DNA of 64,000 nt, from assembly GCA_040755055.1 (NCBI GenBank), contig JBFMBS010000015.1, positions 36,021 to 100,020 on the forward strand. Direction: 5' to 3'. The translations under genes were made by a program, and so were the position numbers. The notes under the pieces are model-generated. The model saw only the letters and a program-made list of their open reading frames with translations. It was not told the origin of the DNA and ran no database searches. Numbering within the stretch: position 1 is the stretch's first letter; each line of letters opens with the position of its first letter. The DNA is from DYJK01 sp040755055 (lineage in GTDB: Bacteria > Bacteroidota > Ignavibacteria > Ignavibacteriales > Melioribacteraceae). This document shows, piece by piece, positions 54,448-63,978 of the stretch.

Positions 54448-55473
54448 TTAATCCCCATAAATTATTTCTGCACCATCAACATTACTCTTTATTAAAGAAC
54501 GCAGTTCTCCAATTGATAAAAATCTTTCGTTTGTACCGCTATTGTAACTGAATCCGTATTTACAAAGTGTTCCTTCTTTTCCGTTACTTTCTTTCCGGAA
54601 TTTGTTTACATCCCATATGGGTGTTGAAGGAAGAATCACGTAGTAATCGTCAAATTCAACCGTGTTGATAGCATCAGTTGCTGTAATCATTTCTTCGTGA
54701 AGTTTTTCACCGGGACGTATTCCGACATTTTCAAGTTTTGCATTAGGTGCAATAGCTTTTGCAAGATCAAGAATTTTATAAGACGGAATTTTAGGGACAA
54801 ATAATTCACCGCCCCACATTTTACCCAATGCCATCAGAACAAAATCAACACCTTCTTGTAATGTGATATTAAAACGCGTCATCCGCTCGTCGGTTATAGG
54901 GAGAGTTCCGGATTTTGCTTTTTCAATAAAGTAGGGAATTACCGAACCGCGGCTCCCCATAACATTTCCATATCTAACCACCGAAAATTTTATATCCTTC
55001 CAACCACGATAGTTATTTGCCGCAATAAAGAGTTTATCTGATGTAAGCTTAGTTGCACCATATAGGTTTATTGGAGCGGCTGCTTTATCTGTGCTTAAAG
55101 CGACAATTTTCTTGACTCCGGCAGCAAAGCTCGCATCTATCACATTTTGTCCACCTATAACATTTGTCTTCACTGCTTCGAAAGGATTGTATTCGGCAGC
55201 CGGTACTTGTTTTAGGGCAGCAGCATGGATAACAATATCAACGTCGGTCATTGCCATTGCCAATCGTTTCTCATCTCTAACATCGCCTATAAAATAACGG
55301 ATTAACACATTATCTTTTTTGTAACGTGAATCTTGCTGCATCTCGAATTGTTTTAATTCATCGCGGCTGTAGATAATTATCTTCTTTGGATCATATTTCT
55401 TTAGAACAGTCTCAATAAATTTTTTACCGAAAGAACCGGTACCGCCGGTAATGAGAATGGTTTTACCGTTCAT
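54448..55473 (-). CDS. pseB: PseB UDP-GlcNAc 4,6-dehydratase (inverting)
   Basis: A 341-residue extended SDR enzyme. The NAD(P) loop is GGTGSFG (10-16) and the catalytic pair is Tyr 138 and Lys 142 (NLYGATK). DKAAAPINLYGATK and VRYGNVMGSRGSVIP are PseB/FlaA1 signatures; the membrane-bound version (PglF) would be far longer. Family knowledge: it converts UDP-GlcNAc to the 4-keto-6-deoxy-L-arabino-hexose intermediate, the first Pse step. Confidence 0.94.
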   Translation of the reverse strand: MNGKTILITGGTGSFGKKFIETVLKKYDPKKIIIYSRDELKQFEMQQDSRYKKDNVLIRYFIGDVRDEKRLAMAMTDVDIVIHAAALKQVPAAEYNPFEAVKTNVIGGQNVIDASFAAGVKKIVALSTDKAAAPINLYGATKLTSDKLFIAANNYRGWKDIKFSVVRYGNVMGSRGSVIPYFIEKAKSGTLPITDERMTRFNITLQEGVDFVLMALGKMWGGELFVPKIPSYKILDLAKAIAPNAKLENVGIRPGEKLHEEMITATDAINTVEFDDYYVILPSTPIWDVNKFRKESNGKEGTLCKYGFSYNSGTNERFLSIGELRSLIKSNVDGAEIIYGD

Positions 55474-55548
55474 AATTCCTCATTTTTATCTTTAGCGAAT
55501 TTATGAAAATTATTTATCTGATGGGTGTAAGATAAATTTAATTTGTAG

Positions 55549-56412
55549 CTATTTAATAACAATTCTTTCGAAAGCGTCAATATAGCTTTTGGTACTTGCG
55601 TTTAAAATTCTTGCGCCCAAATGGTCAGCATAATTTTTAAGAACAAGATAACCCTTAAATGCATAATGTAACTTGCGGAAAATATCATGTACGTAATATT
55701 CCTTGCCATCAAGTTTGTACATAGGTAGTTGCACTTTTTGAGCGTCGTAAAAATGCTCGTGATTAATAGTTACCTGATTTGTCTCATCAACTTTTATTTC
55801 TTCATGCCATGAGTGATCCGCGCCATAAAGAATGATTTTTTTGAATCCGAGGTTCAATGCTAAGAAAATGGATGGGTTTAAAACATTATGGGGACGGGGC
55901 ATACCAAGTTCACGCTTGAATAGAAAATGGTTTATTGTTTTTAAACCCTCAACCGGGGTGTTGTTATAAAAAATAAATTGAATATTTTTATTTGAGCAAA
56001 CTCTTGTATGAAAATCAGATCCTTTTGCTTGAAAAGGAATCAAAATAATCATATGCCAATTTGTTTTATTAACTAAATCGCCTATCAATTCATCTTTTTT
56101 TGTTTTGAAATAATCACTTGTCTTTTGAAGCCAATATTCAGGAGCTGCTAAAACGTAATATTCAGGTTTTATCGCTTCATATTCTTTTGATAAAGCAAAA
56201 AAGTTAACACAAATCTTTTTCCGTGCGGTAATGAAGTTCCCGTTCCGCTCCAAGTCCTTTTTTAGACACGGCCCGTTGCCGAGGATAACACATTCCTCTT
56301 CAGTTACTTTATGTTTTTTGAAACTCACAAAATATCTTGAGAGTAATGTTATCTTAACAAGCGAAAAGAGAGTTTGAAATAATTCCGTTATAAATTTTTG
56401 AAGACTGTTCAT
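55549..56412 (-). CDS. Putative glycan enzyme, DUF115/GT42-like
   Basis: A 287-residue protein. CVILGNGPCLKKDLERNGNF is very like the N-terminal donor loop NGPSL of GT42 and DUF115 proteins (sialyltransferase CstII, Maf-type flagellin glycosyltransferases). A later KKIILYGADHSWHEEI segment fits the second half of that fold. I infer a glycosyltransferase that could use CMP-Pse, as Maf and GT42 proteins use nonulosonic acids, but the assignment rests on one motif. It overlaps the GT2 gene by four bases. Confidence 0.65.
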   Translation of the reverse strand: MNSLQKFITELFQTLFSLVKITLLSRYFVSFKKHKVTEEECVILGNGPCLKKDLERNGNFITARKKICVNFFALSKEYEAIKPEYYVLAAPEYWLQKTSDYFKTKKDELIGDLVNKTNWHMIILIPFQAKGSDFHTRVCSNKNIQFIFYNNTPVEGLKTINHFLFKRELGMPRPHNVLNPSIFLALNLGFKKIILYGADHSWHEEIKVDETNQVTINHEHFYDAQKVQLPMYKLDGKEYYVHDIFRKLHYAFKGYLVLKNYADHLGARILNASTKSYIDAFERIVIK

Positions 56413-57308
56413 AATAAATCGGTTTTAAAATAACCTATCAAGGTATACCACCTATTTCTAATAATATATTCTGCTTTTTTGAATTGAAACTTAAAAAGAA
56501 AATAGACGGCAATCACTATCGCCGCGATAAACTTAAGTTTATACTCGATAACTTTTTTGATATTGATAAAAATTCCTGAGTTTTTTAACCGCGCACGTTC
56601 GCTTGCACCGACAATCAAAGAAATCTTTTTCACCGATTCAAGAGTTACGCGATATGCATCAATATTGTGCCGTACAATTAACTTTGGATAGTACAGAAAT
56701 TTCTTGCTAAATTTTTCAAGCTGACGGAATATGTATTTGTCATCACTTCGTAAATAGAGATCAGTATTAAACATTCCAACTTCATCGAATACATTTTTGC
56801 GGAAAACCATACTGCAGCCGGCCGGATATTTACTTGGCGGATACTTTCTTGTTTTATTTCCCCAATCTACTTTTGTTACTAAACCCCACAAAGGTGGTGA
56901 TAACCACTTCGGCTCAGCACCGGTCTCATATACAGGAATTACTTTACCACCCATTGCAGATATGGCCGGATATTCATCGAAGAAATTAATTGCTGTTTTC
57001 AAATAATTTTTTTCTACTTCAGCATCATCGTCAATAAACGCAATTAAGTCGGATGACGATTCAATAATACCTCGGTTGCGTGCCGCAGATAAACCTTTTT
57101 TTGGCTCCACCACATATTTCACATTTAATCTTGGATGGTGTGAAATAAACTCTTTGCTGATTTGCTCTGTGCTGTCTGTGGAATTATTATTGACGATAAC
57201 AATTTCGTAATTATCCGGCTCTATTGTCTGCTCAACAAGAGAAGCCAGAGCTTTAGGCAGAAATTTTTCACGATTGTATGTGCAGATTACAACAGAAACT
57301 CTCAGCAT
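56409..57308 (-). CDS. Glycosyltransferase family 2
   Basis: A 299-residue GT-A enzyme. VSVVICTYNREKFLPKAL is the N-terminal motif, FIDDDAEVE the metal-binding DxD, and YPAGCSMVFRKNVFDEVGMF the acceptor-side signature. A hydrophobic C-terminal segment (FIAAIVIAVYFLF) may anchor it to the membrane. I take ATG 57308 over the GTG one codon upstream; it then overlaps the flippase stop as TGATG. Donor unknown. Confidence 0.88.
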   Translation of the reverse strand: MLRVSVVICTYNREKFLPKALASLVEQTIEPDNYEIVIVNNNSTDSTEQISKEFISHHPRLNVKYVVEPKKGLSAARNRGIIESSSDLIAFIDDDAEVEKNYLKTAINFFDEYPAISAMGGKVIPVYETGAEPKWLSPPLWGLVTKVDWGNKTRKYPPSKYPAGCSMVFRKNVFDEVGMFNTDLYLRSDDKYIFRQLEKFSKKFLYYPKLIVRHNIDAYRVTLESVKKISLIVGASERARLKNSGIFINIKKVIEYKLKFIAAIVIAVYFLFKFQFKKAEYIIRNRWYTLIGYFKTDLL

Positions 57309-58795
57309 CACTTATCCAATAAATTTTTTATTATTTGTCCAGGACTCTTTAAGGAGTGTAAGCTGGTTTTAATTGTTTCAAGCTCTATCTTTTCATAAAA
57401 GCCCGTTAACAGAAGCAGAAATGGAAAAGAGAAAACAAAAACAAATTTAACGAGTATCATTATAAGCACGCTATCAAAACGAATATACTCCTGAACAAAG
57501 AAAGCTATTATACTCACTAATATTAACTGAGCTATCTTAAAATTTTCGTAATCGATCTTATAAAATTTATTAGCGGTTATGTAAGTAACAAAATAGAAAA
57601 CAATAAAGGAAATTAAAGTTGAATAAGCGGCGGCAATGGTTCCGTAAATTGGGATAAAAATTATATTCAATACAATATTCAAAATGCCGGCAACTATTGT
57701 TATCAATGCTATTAGAAATGTTTTCTCGGCAAAGAGTAGTCCATTTGATGCGACATTCCTCATCGCGCTTAATATGTAAGCAAGAACAATAAGTGGAATG
57801 TAGGAAACTGCCGCAGAATAATTTTCATTGCCAAGTATTAGAATAATTTCTTCGCTGAAAATCGAAATTGCTAATCCGCCCCAAATTATAACGTAACACA
57901 TATAAGTCATTAGCTTGCTTAAGTAACGTTTACTTTCCGGATCGTAAGAAGCTTTAAATGCCAAAGGCAACATTGCCTGATTGAAAGGTAGAATCAAAAA
58001 CATATTTACAATTCCGGCAATGCGGTATGCTATGTCGTAGGTTCCGACCTCTTCTAAATTGAGGTAGAGATTTATTAGGTATCGATCGCTAAGGTTAAGA
58101 ATCATAATACCAATAGAGCTGAATATAAGCGGCATGCCGAATTTGAGCGCTTCCTTTAATGCAGCTTTTTCAAAAACCGGTTTCATTTTAATAATCATTC
58201 CCGGCAATAAAACTATGAGTACGATCATTTCACTTATCAAGTAAGAATACATTATTCCATAGACAGATAATTTGAGATATACAACCGTGTAGAAAATTAA
58301 GCCGATGAATGAAATAATTTTAATTAGCGTAATCGAAGTATAAAATGCCGACCTTTCATCAGCACGTAATTTATTTAAGAAAATGTTGTTTATTACCCGT
58401 ATCAAACTAATGTAAATTATAAATGGCAGAAAAGTTGTAATGTCTTGCGTTGATTTGGATAGAGAAAGTAACGATGTACCGAAAAGCTCCGCTATAAGAA
58501 TGAAAAACAGATTAACAAATAGAATAAAAGAAGTTATAGTGAAAAAAACTGAATCCCTTTTTTCTTCGTAACCTTTTTTGTTGTTGAAAAGTATTATTGA
58601 ATTTGCTTGTCCGAGGATTAAAACTTCAGTAATAATATTGACGGCTACATCGAATAAACCAAAGATTCCGACCTCGGCTTTAGTCAGGTAATTCAGGTAG
58701 ATGGGAAGTGTAATGATTCCCATTCCTTTGAGAGCAATGTTGCCGATACTATAGATAGCAGAATGTTTTAGTGTGCCGAATACTTTTTCTTTCAT
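57308..58795 (-). CDS. Wzx-type polysaccharide flippase
   Basis: A 495-residue polytopic protein with about 14 membrane segments and the MATE/PST pattern (KHSAIYSIGNIALKGMGIIT at the start, YLNLEEVGTYDIAYRIAGIV in the middle). Family knowledge: it moves lipid-linked glycan units across the inner membrane. Its place among the glycosyltransferases and the Pse genes supports that role. ATGA overlap with the YfhO gene. Confidence 0.9.
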   Translation of the reverse strand: MKEKVFGTLKHSAIYSIGNIALKGMGIITLPIYLNYLTKAEVGIFGLFDVAVNIITEVLILGQANSIILFNNKKGYEEKRDSVFFTITSFILFVNLFFILIAELFGTSLLSLSKSTQDITTFLPFIIYISLIRVINNIFLNKLRADERSAFYTSITLIKIISFIGLIFYTVVYLKLSVYGIMYSYLISEMIVLIVLLPGMIIKMKPVFEKAALKEALKFGMPLIFSSIGIMILNLSDRYLINLYLNLEEVGTYDIAYRIAGIVNMFLILPFNQAMLPLAFKASYDPESKRYLSKLMTYMCYVIIWGGLAISIFSEEIILILGNENYSAAVSYIPLIVLAYILSAMRNVASNGLLFAEKTFLIALITIVAGILNIVLNIIFIPIYGTIAAAYSTLISFIVFYFVTYITANKFYKIDYENFKIAQLILVSIIAFFVQEYIRFDSVLIMILVKFVFVFSFPFLLLLTGFYEKIELETIKTSLHSLKSPGQIIKNLLDK

Positions 58796-61317
58796 TTAGT
58801 TGTTTTGCTTTTTTGCTTATTAACAAAAATCAAAACTATAATTCCTCCAAGCAATAAAATATTGAGAACAAGCGAAAGATTTTTCCCGATGGCAAATCCG
58901 CCTGGCTCGTATATAAATTCTATTTTGTGTTTGCCTTGCGGCACAACAATTCCCTGGAACCCGTGATTAGTTTTATAGACTTTTGTTTCAGTTCCGTCAA
59001 CGTAGGCTTTCCATCCGGGCATGAAAGTAGTACCAAAGAATAAAAAGTTGTTTCCGTTTGCGGTTACATCAACGCCAACTAATTCATCTTTATAAGTAGT
59101 TATAACCGATGATACCGTTGAATCGGTTTTGTTGAGTGAAAAATCGAGTTTATCAACAAAAGCTATTTTTTTAGGATCGAACGAGTCATTCTTAATCTCA
59201 TTTAATATTTCAGAGGAAGATTTTTGTGCAACGCTGTCAACAAAATAAACTCGCGGCAACGCACGGTCATTTCTATATACAAAAGTTTTTTCCGATTGAT
59301 AAAGGTTTGCAAATCCATCAGGATTGAACTGGCGATCGGTAACGGCGTATTTTACACCGAGCATTCTCCAAAGCGTAACATTAACCGGTCCAACAACATC
59401 CATAATATCCTGATAACTTCTCGGTTTGGCGGCAGAATATCCGAAGAAATCTTCTTGCAAGAAATAAACGTTGAAATTGGAATTCTGTGATGATACAGTT
59501 CCCATTGAGCCATCTTGTTTTAGATTGATAATTCGATACGGTTCCTTTTCATTCTGTTGCTTGATCACCGAGATATATTCGGGTTCTCTAAATCTTTCAT
59601 TTATAGTAGAAACATCTGCATATACAGCGCCACGATTACTAATCCTGAAAAGGTCAAACAAAATAAAAACTGAAAGTAGAAGTATGAACAATTCTTTATT
59701 GATTTTTGAAGATGCAAATGCAAAGCTGATTCCGAATGTAAGTGCAAGTAGAGCCATCGCAATTTGAAGATCGCCGGTGAACATGCCGGACATATATTCA
59801 GAAAGGGCTGAAAACAGTTGTGCTTCTTGTGTCTGACCCAGCCCGGATGCATAAGCGCTCACTCTTCCGGCAAACCATGAATTAATACTCGAACTTAGCA
59901 ACAGCGAAAGAATGAACAACACAGAAAAAACAATTGCGATGTTCTTTAGTCCCTTTTCGATATGTGGATTTTTTTCGTTCTTCAGTGAAAGAATTTCCAT
60001 CACTCCTAATCCGGCAAGTAATGGAAAGATAATTTGTACAACATGCAAAATCATCGAAGGTACGCGGAAGTTATCAAACATTGGAAAATAGTAGTACATC
60101 AAATTATAAATCACCGGGAAGTTTTTTCCGAATGATATCAGGATAAACAAAACAATTATAACTCCGAAAAATTGAACGAGTGGTTCTCTCCATTTTACAA
60201 AAAGGGTAAACAACCCGAGTGCAAACACTATTACACCCATATACATTGCGGCATCAACAAAAGGCATCTGTCCGAAATAGGTGTTCACTTCGTAATCACG
60301 GTTGTTAGTGAGCGGTCCGTTATAAGTTGATTTTCCAAACCCGTAATACGAGGGCACTATAAATGTTAAAACTTCTCCGGGTGAAAATGACCAGCTTGTA
60401 TTGTACTCGTATGAATTAGATTGTGACGGTTTACCGGGATTTTCTATTTCAGTTACGCTTTTTGTACCCCGTGTTGAATAAGGTTTGTACTCGTACAACT
60501 GGGAGTATGTATCGTATGACATCATCAGTGCAATTACACCGGCAATAACAGAGATCACTAAAGATTTCATCAACTGCTTTTGTAAAATTTTATCTTTTTT
60601 AACGAATGACCTAATGAAGTAATAAACAAAGTAGATCATAACTGTCAAGAGAAAGTAGAATACAATTTGTACGTGGGCGCCTAAAGCTAAAAGATGTATT
60701 CCAAGGATGAAGAGTAAAATGTCAAGAATTTTAATTTCTTTCTGGAAACGAAAAAGCATCATCAGGATAAAAGGGAAAACAGCAAGACTTTTCAATTTTG
60801 TTATATGTCCTATAAAGAATAAGACACTTATGCCGGTGCTGAACGTTATTGCGGCGGCTGTTACAAAACTAACACTTCGGTTCAAACCAAATTGTCTCAT
60901 CAAAAAGAAAGTTGAAAAAGCGAGAATGATAAAACTCAATGTGTACGTTACGCTGTAATCGTTGGCAATTTGTAGCAATGCAAGTGTTGTGATAGAATAA
61001 AGTGCGGAAGTTAGATCGAACCAGCGGGGAGAAGCCGAGGTAACAACTGCCGGCATGCCGCAGAAGATGTATGGATTCCAAAGTGAATATGTATCGCGGT
61101 CTTTTGTTGCGTATTCACGCAAACTTTTAACTTGAATAAGATCGCCGGATGCAACAGTTTTACCCCCGAAGAAGATCGGCTCGAAAAAGATTATTATCAA
61201 GAGTAGAAGCAAGATTAATAATGCCGGTGTTTGAAATTTTTCGGGAATTATTTTTTCGAACGAGAAACCGATCTCTTTTTGTGATTGCTGCGTAGTAATT
61301 TTTTTCTGCTTTGACAT
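58792..61317 (-). CDS. YfhO-family membrane protein
   Basis: An 841-residue protein with 12 or more membrane segments and a C-terminal extracytoplasmic domain. The first segment is followed by DLIQVKSLREYATKDRDTYS, the YfhO signature; the PGWKAYVDGTE and KTNHGFQGIVVPQGKHKIEF region near the end is diagnostic of the family. Family knowledge: YfhO proteins are GT-C-fold glycosyltransferases that use lipid-linked sugars outside the membrane, as in lipoteichoic acid glycosylation. Acceptor unknown here. Confidence 0.9.
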   Translation of the reverse strand: MSKQKKITTQQSQKEIGFSFEKIIPEKFQTPALLILLLLLIIIFFEPIFFGGKTVASGDLIQVKSLREYATKDRDTYSLWNPYIFCGMPAVVTSASPRWFDLTSALYSITTLALLQIANDYSVTYTLSFIILAFSTFFLMRQFGLNRSVSFVTAAAITFSTGISVLFFIGHITKLKSLAVFPFILMMLFRFQKEIKILDILLFILGIHLLALGAHVQIVFYFLLTVMIYFVYYFIRSFVKKDKILQKQLMKSLVISVIAGVIALMMSYDTYSQLYEYKPYSTRGTKSVTEIENPGKPSQSNSYEYNTSWSFSPGEVLTFIVPSYYGFGKSTYNGPLTNNRDYEVNTYFGQMPFVDAAMYMGVIVFALGLFTLFVKWREPLVQFFGVIIVLFILISFGKNFPVIYNLMYYYFPMFDNFRVPSMILHVVQIIFPLLAGLGVMEILSLKNEKNPHIEKGLKNIAIVFSVLFILSLLLSSSINSWFAGRVSAYASGLGQTQEAQLFSALSEYMSGMFTGDLQIAMALLALTFGISFAFASSKINKELFILLLSVFILFDLFRISNRGAVYADVSTINERFREPEYISVIKQQNEKEPYRIINLKQDGSMGTVSSQNSNFNVYFLQEDFFGYSAAKPRSYQDIMDVVGPVNVTLWRMLGVKYAVTDRQFNPDGFANLYQSEKTFVYRNDRALPRVYFVDSVAQKSSSEILNEIKNDSFDPKKIAFVDKLDFSLNKTDSTVSSVITTYKDELVGVDVTANGNNFLFFGTTFMPGWKAYVDGTETKVYKTNHGFQGIVVPQGKHKIEFIYEPGGFAIGKNLSLVLNILLLGGIIVLIFVNKQKSKTTK

Positions 61318-61333
61318 TTAATCTCCGTTTTGA

Positions 61334-61354
61334 AATTCTGAGCGGAGCGAAGAA
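61334..61354. repeat. Single copy of the CTGAGCGGAGCGAAGAATC repeat
   Basis: ATTCTGAGCGGAGCGAAGAA followed by T matches the unit paired at 4121-4238. It lies in the short gap between the YfhO gene and the upstream glycosyltransferase gene. Confidence 0.6.
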
Positions 61355-61365
61355 TCACTTACTTA

Positions 61366-62661
61366 TCATATAGGGGACTCTTCACGACGTTCAGAGTTAA
61401 AAAGAATAGTTCTCGCATAATTTTCCCAGCTCATACTTTTTGCTTGCTCATCAACATGTTCTTGCGGAATAGGATTTTCTAAAAACCTTTTCATCACCTC
61501 GTACATGGAATCTATATTTTCCGGTTCGGCAAGATAACCATTATATCCGTCTTTAATAGTTTCCGGAAAGTGACCGACCCTAGTTGCAATAGTAGGCAGC
61601 TTAAAATTGTACGCCATCGATTCTACTCCGGATGGTGTTGCTACTAGATAAAATAAAACATTACAGTCTGCCACCTGGAAATATTTGTGTACTTCCTCGT
61701 TGCCTACATAACGGTTAACAACCACGGTTTGATCGCTTATTCCTAGTTCGTGAATTAGTTCAAGTGGTCGGTAATTGTTCTCGTCATCTTTTGTCTTGAT
61801 AAGAATTTTTTTAATAAATCCAAAAACAACTTGCTTGATCTTCGTAGAAAATTTTTTTGTATCGAGTGTATTCCAGAAAGATTCGCCGACAATTAGAAGT
61901 GAGACATCATCGCGTTCTTTTGCAAGTTTTGCGAAGGAACGGATTACATTATGAAGCCCTTTGTACTTGCGGATGAATCCGAAAAAAAGAAACACATGTT
62001 TCCGTAATCCCAATTCTTGCTTAACTTTTTCTTTGTCAAAGCTGGCATCCGGAGTAAACATATCGTAAACCGGGTGGTAGAGCTTGATTACTGATTGGGT
62101 TACTTCGTTCTTGATTCTTGGTTCTTTGTTAATAAGAATAAATGATTTGCGTGGAAAAACCTTTTTTAATTCTTCAAAAGTTTTTAATGAATGAACAATA
62201 AAAGTATGCGGCTTTGAAAGAGCGTATTTAAGCATGAATTTGTCAATCAAGCTTCCTTCTTTTTGAGCAACAACATGAAGATCAAAAATAATTTCGCATT
62301 TGCAGTTTCGTCTTAATCCCATGGCAATAAAACCCATCGGCAATCCTTGTATTGAGATTGCCCATTGGAAAACAACCATGCCGGGATTTATTTTGTTTAT
62401 TAACCAAACTGTTTTTTCCCATGAATAAGGATTGTTATAATTGGTTATGTATTCAACTTTGATATTTGTTCCTTCAAATTGGTTTACTTTACTTGATCGG
62501 TCTATAAAATCACGCGGTATGATAGAAGGATATTGTTGAGTCCACGAGACAATATAAACTTCTGCTCCAAGTTTGTCTAATGCCTTGGCAAGAGAAGTTG
62601 TATAATTAGCAATTCCCCCTTTGAATTGCGGACCGGGACCGAAGATGACAACTCGTTTCAT
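61366..62661 (-). CDS. Glycosyltransferase family 4-like
   Basis: A 431-residue GT-B enzyme. The N-terminal FGPGPQFKGGIANYTTSLAK is the acceptor-side loop, FFGFIRKYKGLHNVIRSFAK the donor-side start, and the C-terminal ATPSGVESMAYNFKLPTIAT the E-x7-E-like signature. No signal or membrane segment. It adds a sugar to the cell-surface glycan built by the surrounding genes; the sugar is unknown. Confidence 0.9.
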   Translation of the reverse strand: MKRVVIFGPGPQFKGGIANYTTSLAKALDKLGAEVYIVSWTQQYPSIIPRDFIDRSSKVNQFEGTNIKVEYITNYNNPYSWEKTVWLINKINPGMVVFQWAISIQGLPMGFIAMGLRRNCKCEIIFDLHVVAQKEGSLIDKFMLKYALSKPHTFIVHSLKTFEELKKVFPRKSFILINKEPRIKNEVTQSVIKLYHPVYDMFTPDASFDKEKVKQELGLRKHVFLFFGFIRKYKGLHNVIRSFAKLAKERDDVSLLIVGESFWNTLDTKKFSTKIKQVVFGFIKKILIKTKDDENNYRPLELIHELGISDQTVVVNRYVGNEEVHKYFQVADCNVLFYLVATPSGVESMAYNFKLPTIATRVGHFPETIKDGYNGYLAEPENIDSMYEVMKRFLENPIPQEHVDEQAKSMSWENYARTILFNSERREESPI

Positions 62662-62664
62662 AGT

Positions 62665-62699
62665 GCAATTGAGAATTGAGAATGTAGAATTGAAAATTT
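62665..62699. repeat. GAGAATTGAGAAT-type simple repeat
   Basis: CAATTGAGAATTGAGAATG followed by TAGAATTGAAAATT gives several ATTGA units in tandem between two genes. It is a low-complexity intergenic repeat of the kind seen near 28681-28700 in reverse. Confidence 0.5.
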
Positions 62700-62726
62700 A
62701 GTTTTGAATGTTTCGTTATTCACGGT

Positions 62727-63779
62727 TCATTTTTCCCGTTTTAGATTTTCAATTGCAACGTCATATACTCGTTTCATTCCTTCTTCCAGAGGAATTTTTG
62801 GTTCCCACCTTAATTTTTCTTTTACGAAACTCATATCGCAATAACGTGAATGAACCCCGACCGGTTTATCGAGCAAAGGTTTTATTGTTGGATTATAACC
62901 GGCAAATTTGCTGAAGACTTTTATAAGATCGATAAAAGAAGTTAATTTTCCGGAACCAATGTTAATTGCAGTTCCATCGTGGATTTTATCCATTGCAACG
63001 AACATGCAATCCATAACGTCGTCAATGTGAACAAAATCGCGTCCTTGTTTACCTGAACCCCAGACTTCAAACGGATTTTCCTTTTTTGCTGCGCGTCGGG
63101 CAATTGCCGGAACCGGGTATGTTAAATCCTGATCTTCGCCGTAACCCGAAAAGGGGCGGATACATACAATTGAAATCCCGTAATTGTGTGCGGCAATCTT
63201 TGCTAAAAATTCTCCCGTCATTTTTGTCCAGCCGTAAGTTAAGTCGGGCATTCCCAAAATATTTCCATCTATATTAATATCACTTTCTTTGAGGGCAACT
63301 GCATCGCTTTCTGTCTGCATATGAATCGGGTAAGCAGCAGAAGAGCTCGGATAGAGAACGCGTTCCGGTTTTGCTTTAGCGATCCAGTTGAAAAATTCGG
63401 CATCAATGGAAAGATCGAGCGCAACAGCCATTGGATCACCTTCTATTTTTGCGCGCCCGCCTACGATTGCTGCAAAATGAAAAGCGTCACCAAATTCGAC
63501 TTTTAAACCATATTCGTTTTCCAACCAATTAGGGTTTTCTTGCAGCTTCTGCAAAAATTTCCTGAAATCCATTTTCCAATAAAATAATCTCTCTTCCTTG
63601 CCGATTATCTCGATGTCTTTAAATTTTTTTGAAGTGAAATCCGGCATCCATGTGGAAGGATGTGTGCCGACCGAAAGATCATCAATCATTAGCACATTAT
63701 CTTTTGTGCGTTTGAGAAGCTGTTTTACTGTATTGCGTCCAACGAAACCGCAAGCGCCGGAAACAAGATGAAATTTCAT
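62727..63779 (-). CDS. NAD-dependent sugar epimerase/dehydratase
   Basis: A 350-residue extended SDR enzyme. The NAD loop is GACGFVG (8-14) and the catalytic YxxxK is YGWTK; VCIRPFSGYGEDQD and WGSGKQGRDFVHIDD are standard family motifs. The pattern is near GDP-mannose 3,5-epimerase and UDP-glucose epimerase-like proteins, but the substrate cannot be named. It is the first gene of the long minus-strand glycan run. Confidence 0.88.
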   Translation of the reverse strand: MKFHLVSGACGFVGRNTVKQLLKRTKDNVLMIDDLSVGTHPSTWMPDFTSKKFKDIEIIGKEERLFYWKMDFRKFLQKLQENPNWLENEYGLKVEFGDAFHFAAIVGGRAKIEGDPMAVALDLSIDAEFFNWIAKAKPERVLYPSSSAAYPIHMQTESDAVALKESDINIDGNILGMPDLTYGWTKMTGEFLAKIAAHNYGISIVCIRPFSGYGEDQDLTYPVPAIARRAAKKENPFEVWGSGKQGRDFVHIDDVMDCMFVAMDKIHDGTAINIGSGKLTSFIDLIKVFSKFAGYNPTIKPLLDKPVGVHSRYCDMSFVKEKLRWEPKIPLEEGMKRVYDVAIENLKREK

Positions 63780-63914
63780 GAAAAGTATTCCTTAATGTTG
63801 CTCGAAAAATAAGAATTTTGCCTGAGAATGTGTGATACGTAGGCGATCTTATTACATCATAAGATTATACTAGGGTATATATTCAATCTTAGTTGAAATT
63901 CGATTTTAGAAAAA

Positions 63915-63974
63915 GAGACTCCAAATAATCTTAAAATTGTTATTGCAGATAACAAAAAAACTAAAAGGAGTCTC
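63915..63974 (+). promoter_or_regulatory. Inverted repeat covering the ribosome-binding site of the edge gene
   Basis: GAGACTCC (63915-63922) and GGAGTCTC (63967-63974) are perfect arms with a 44-base AT-rich loop. The right arm contains the Shine-Dalgarno of the ATG at 63979, so the hairpin could hide the start of translation. It may instead mark the end of a mobile element. Confidence 0.5.
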
Positions 63975-63978
63975 CGAG

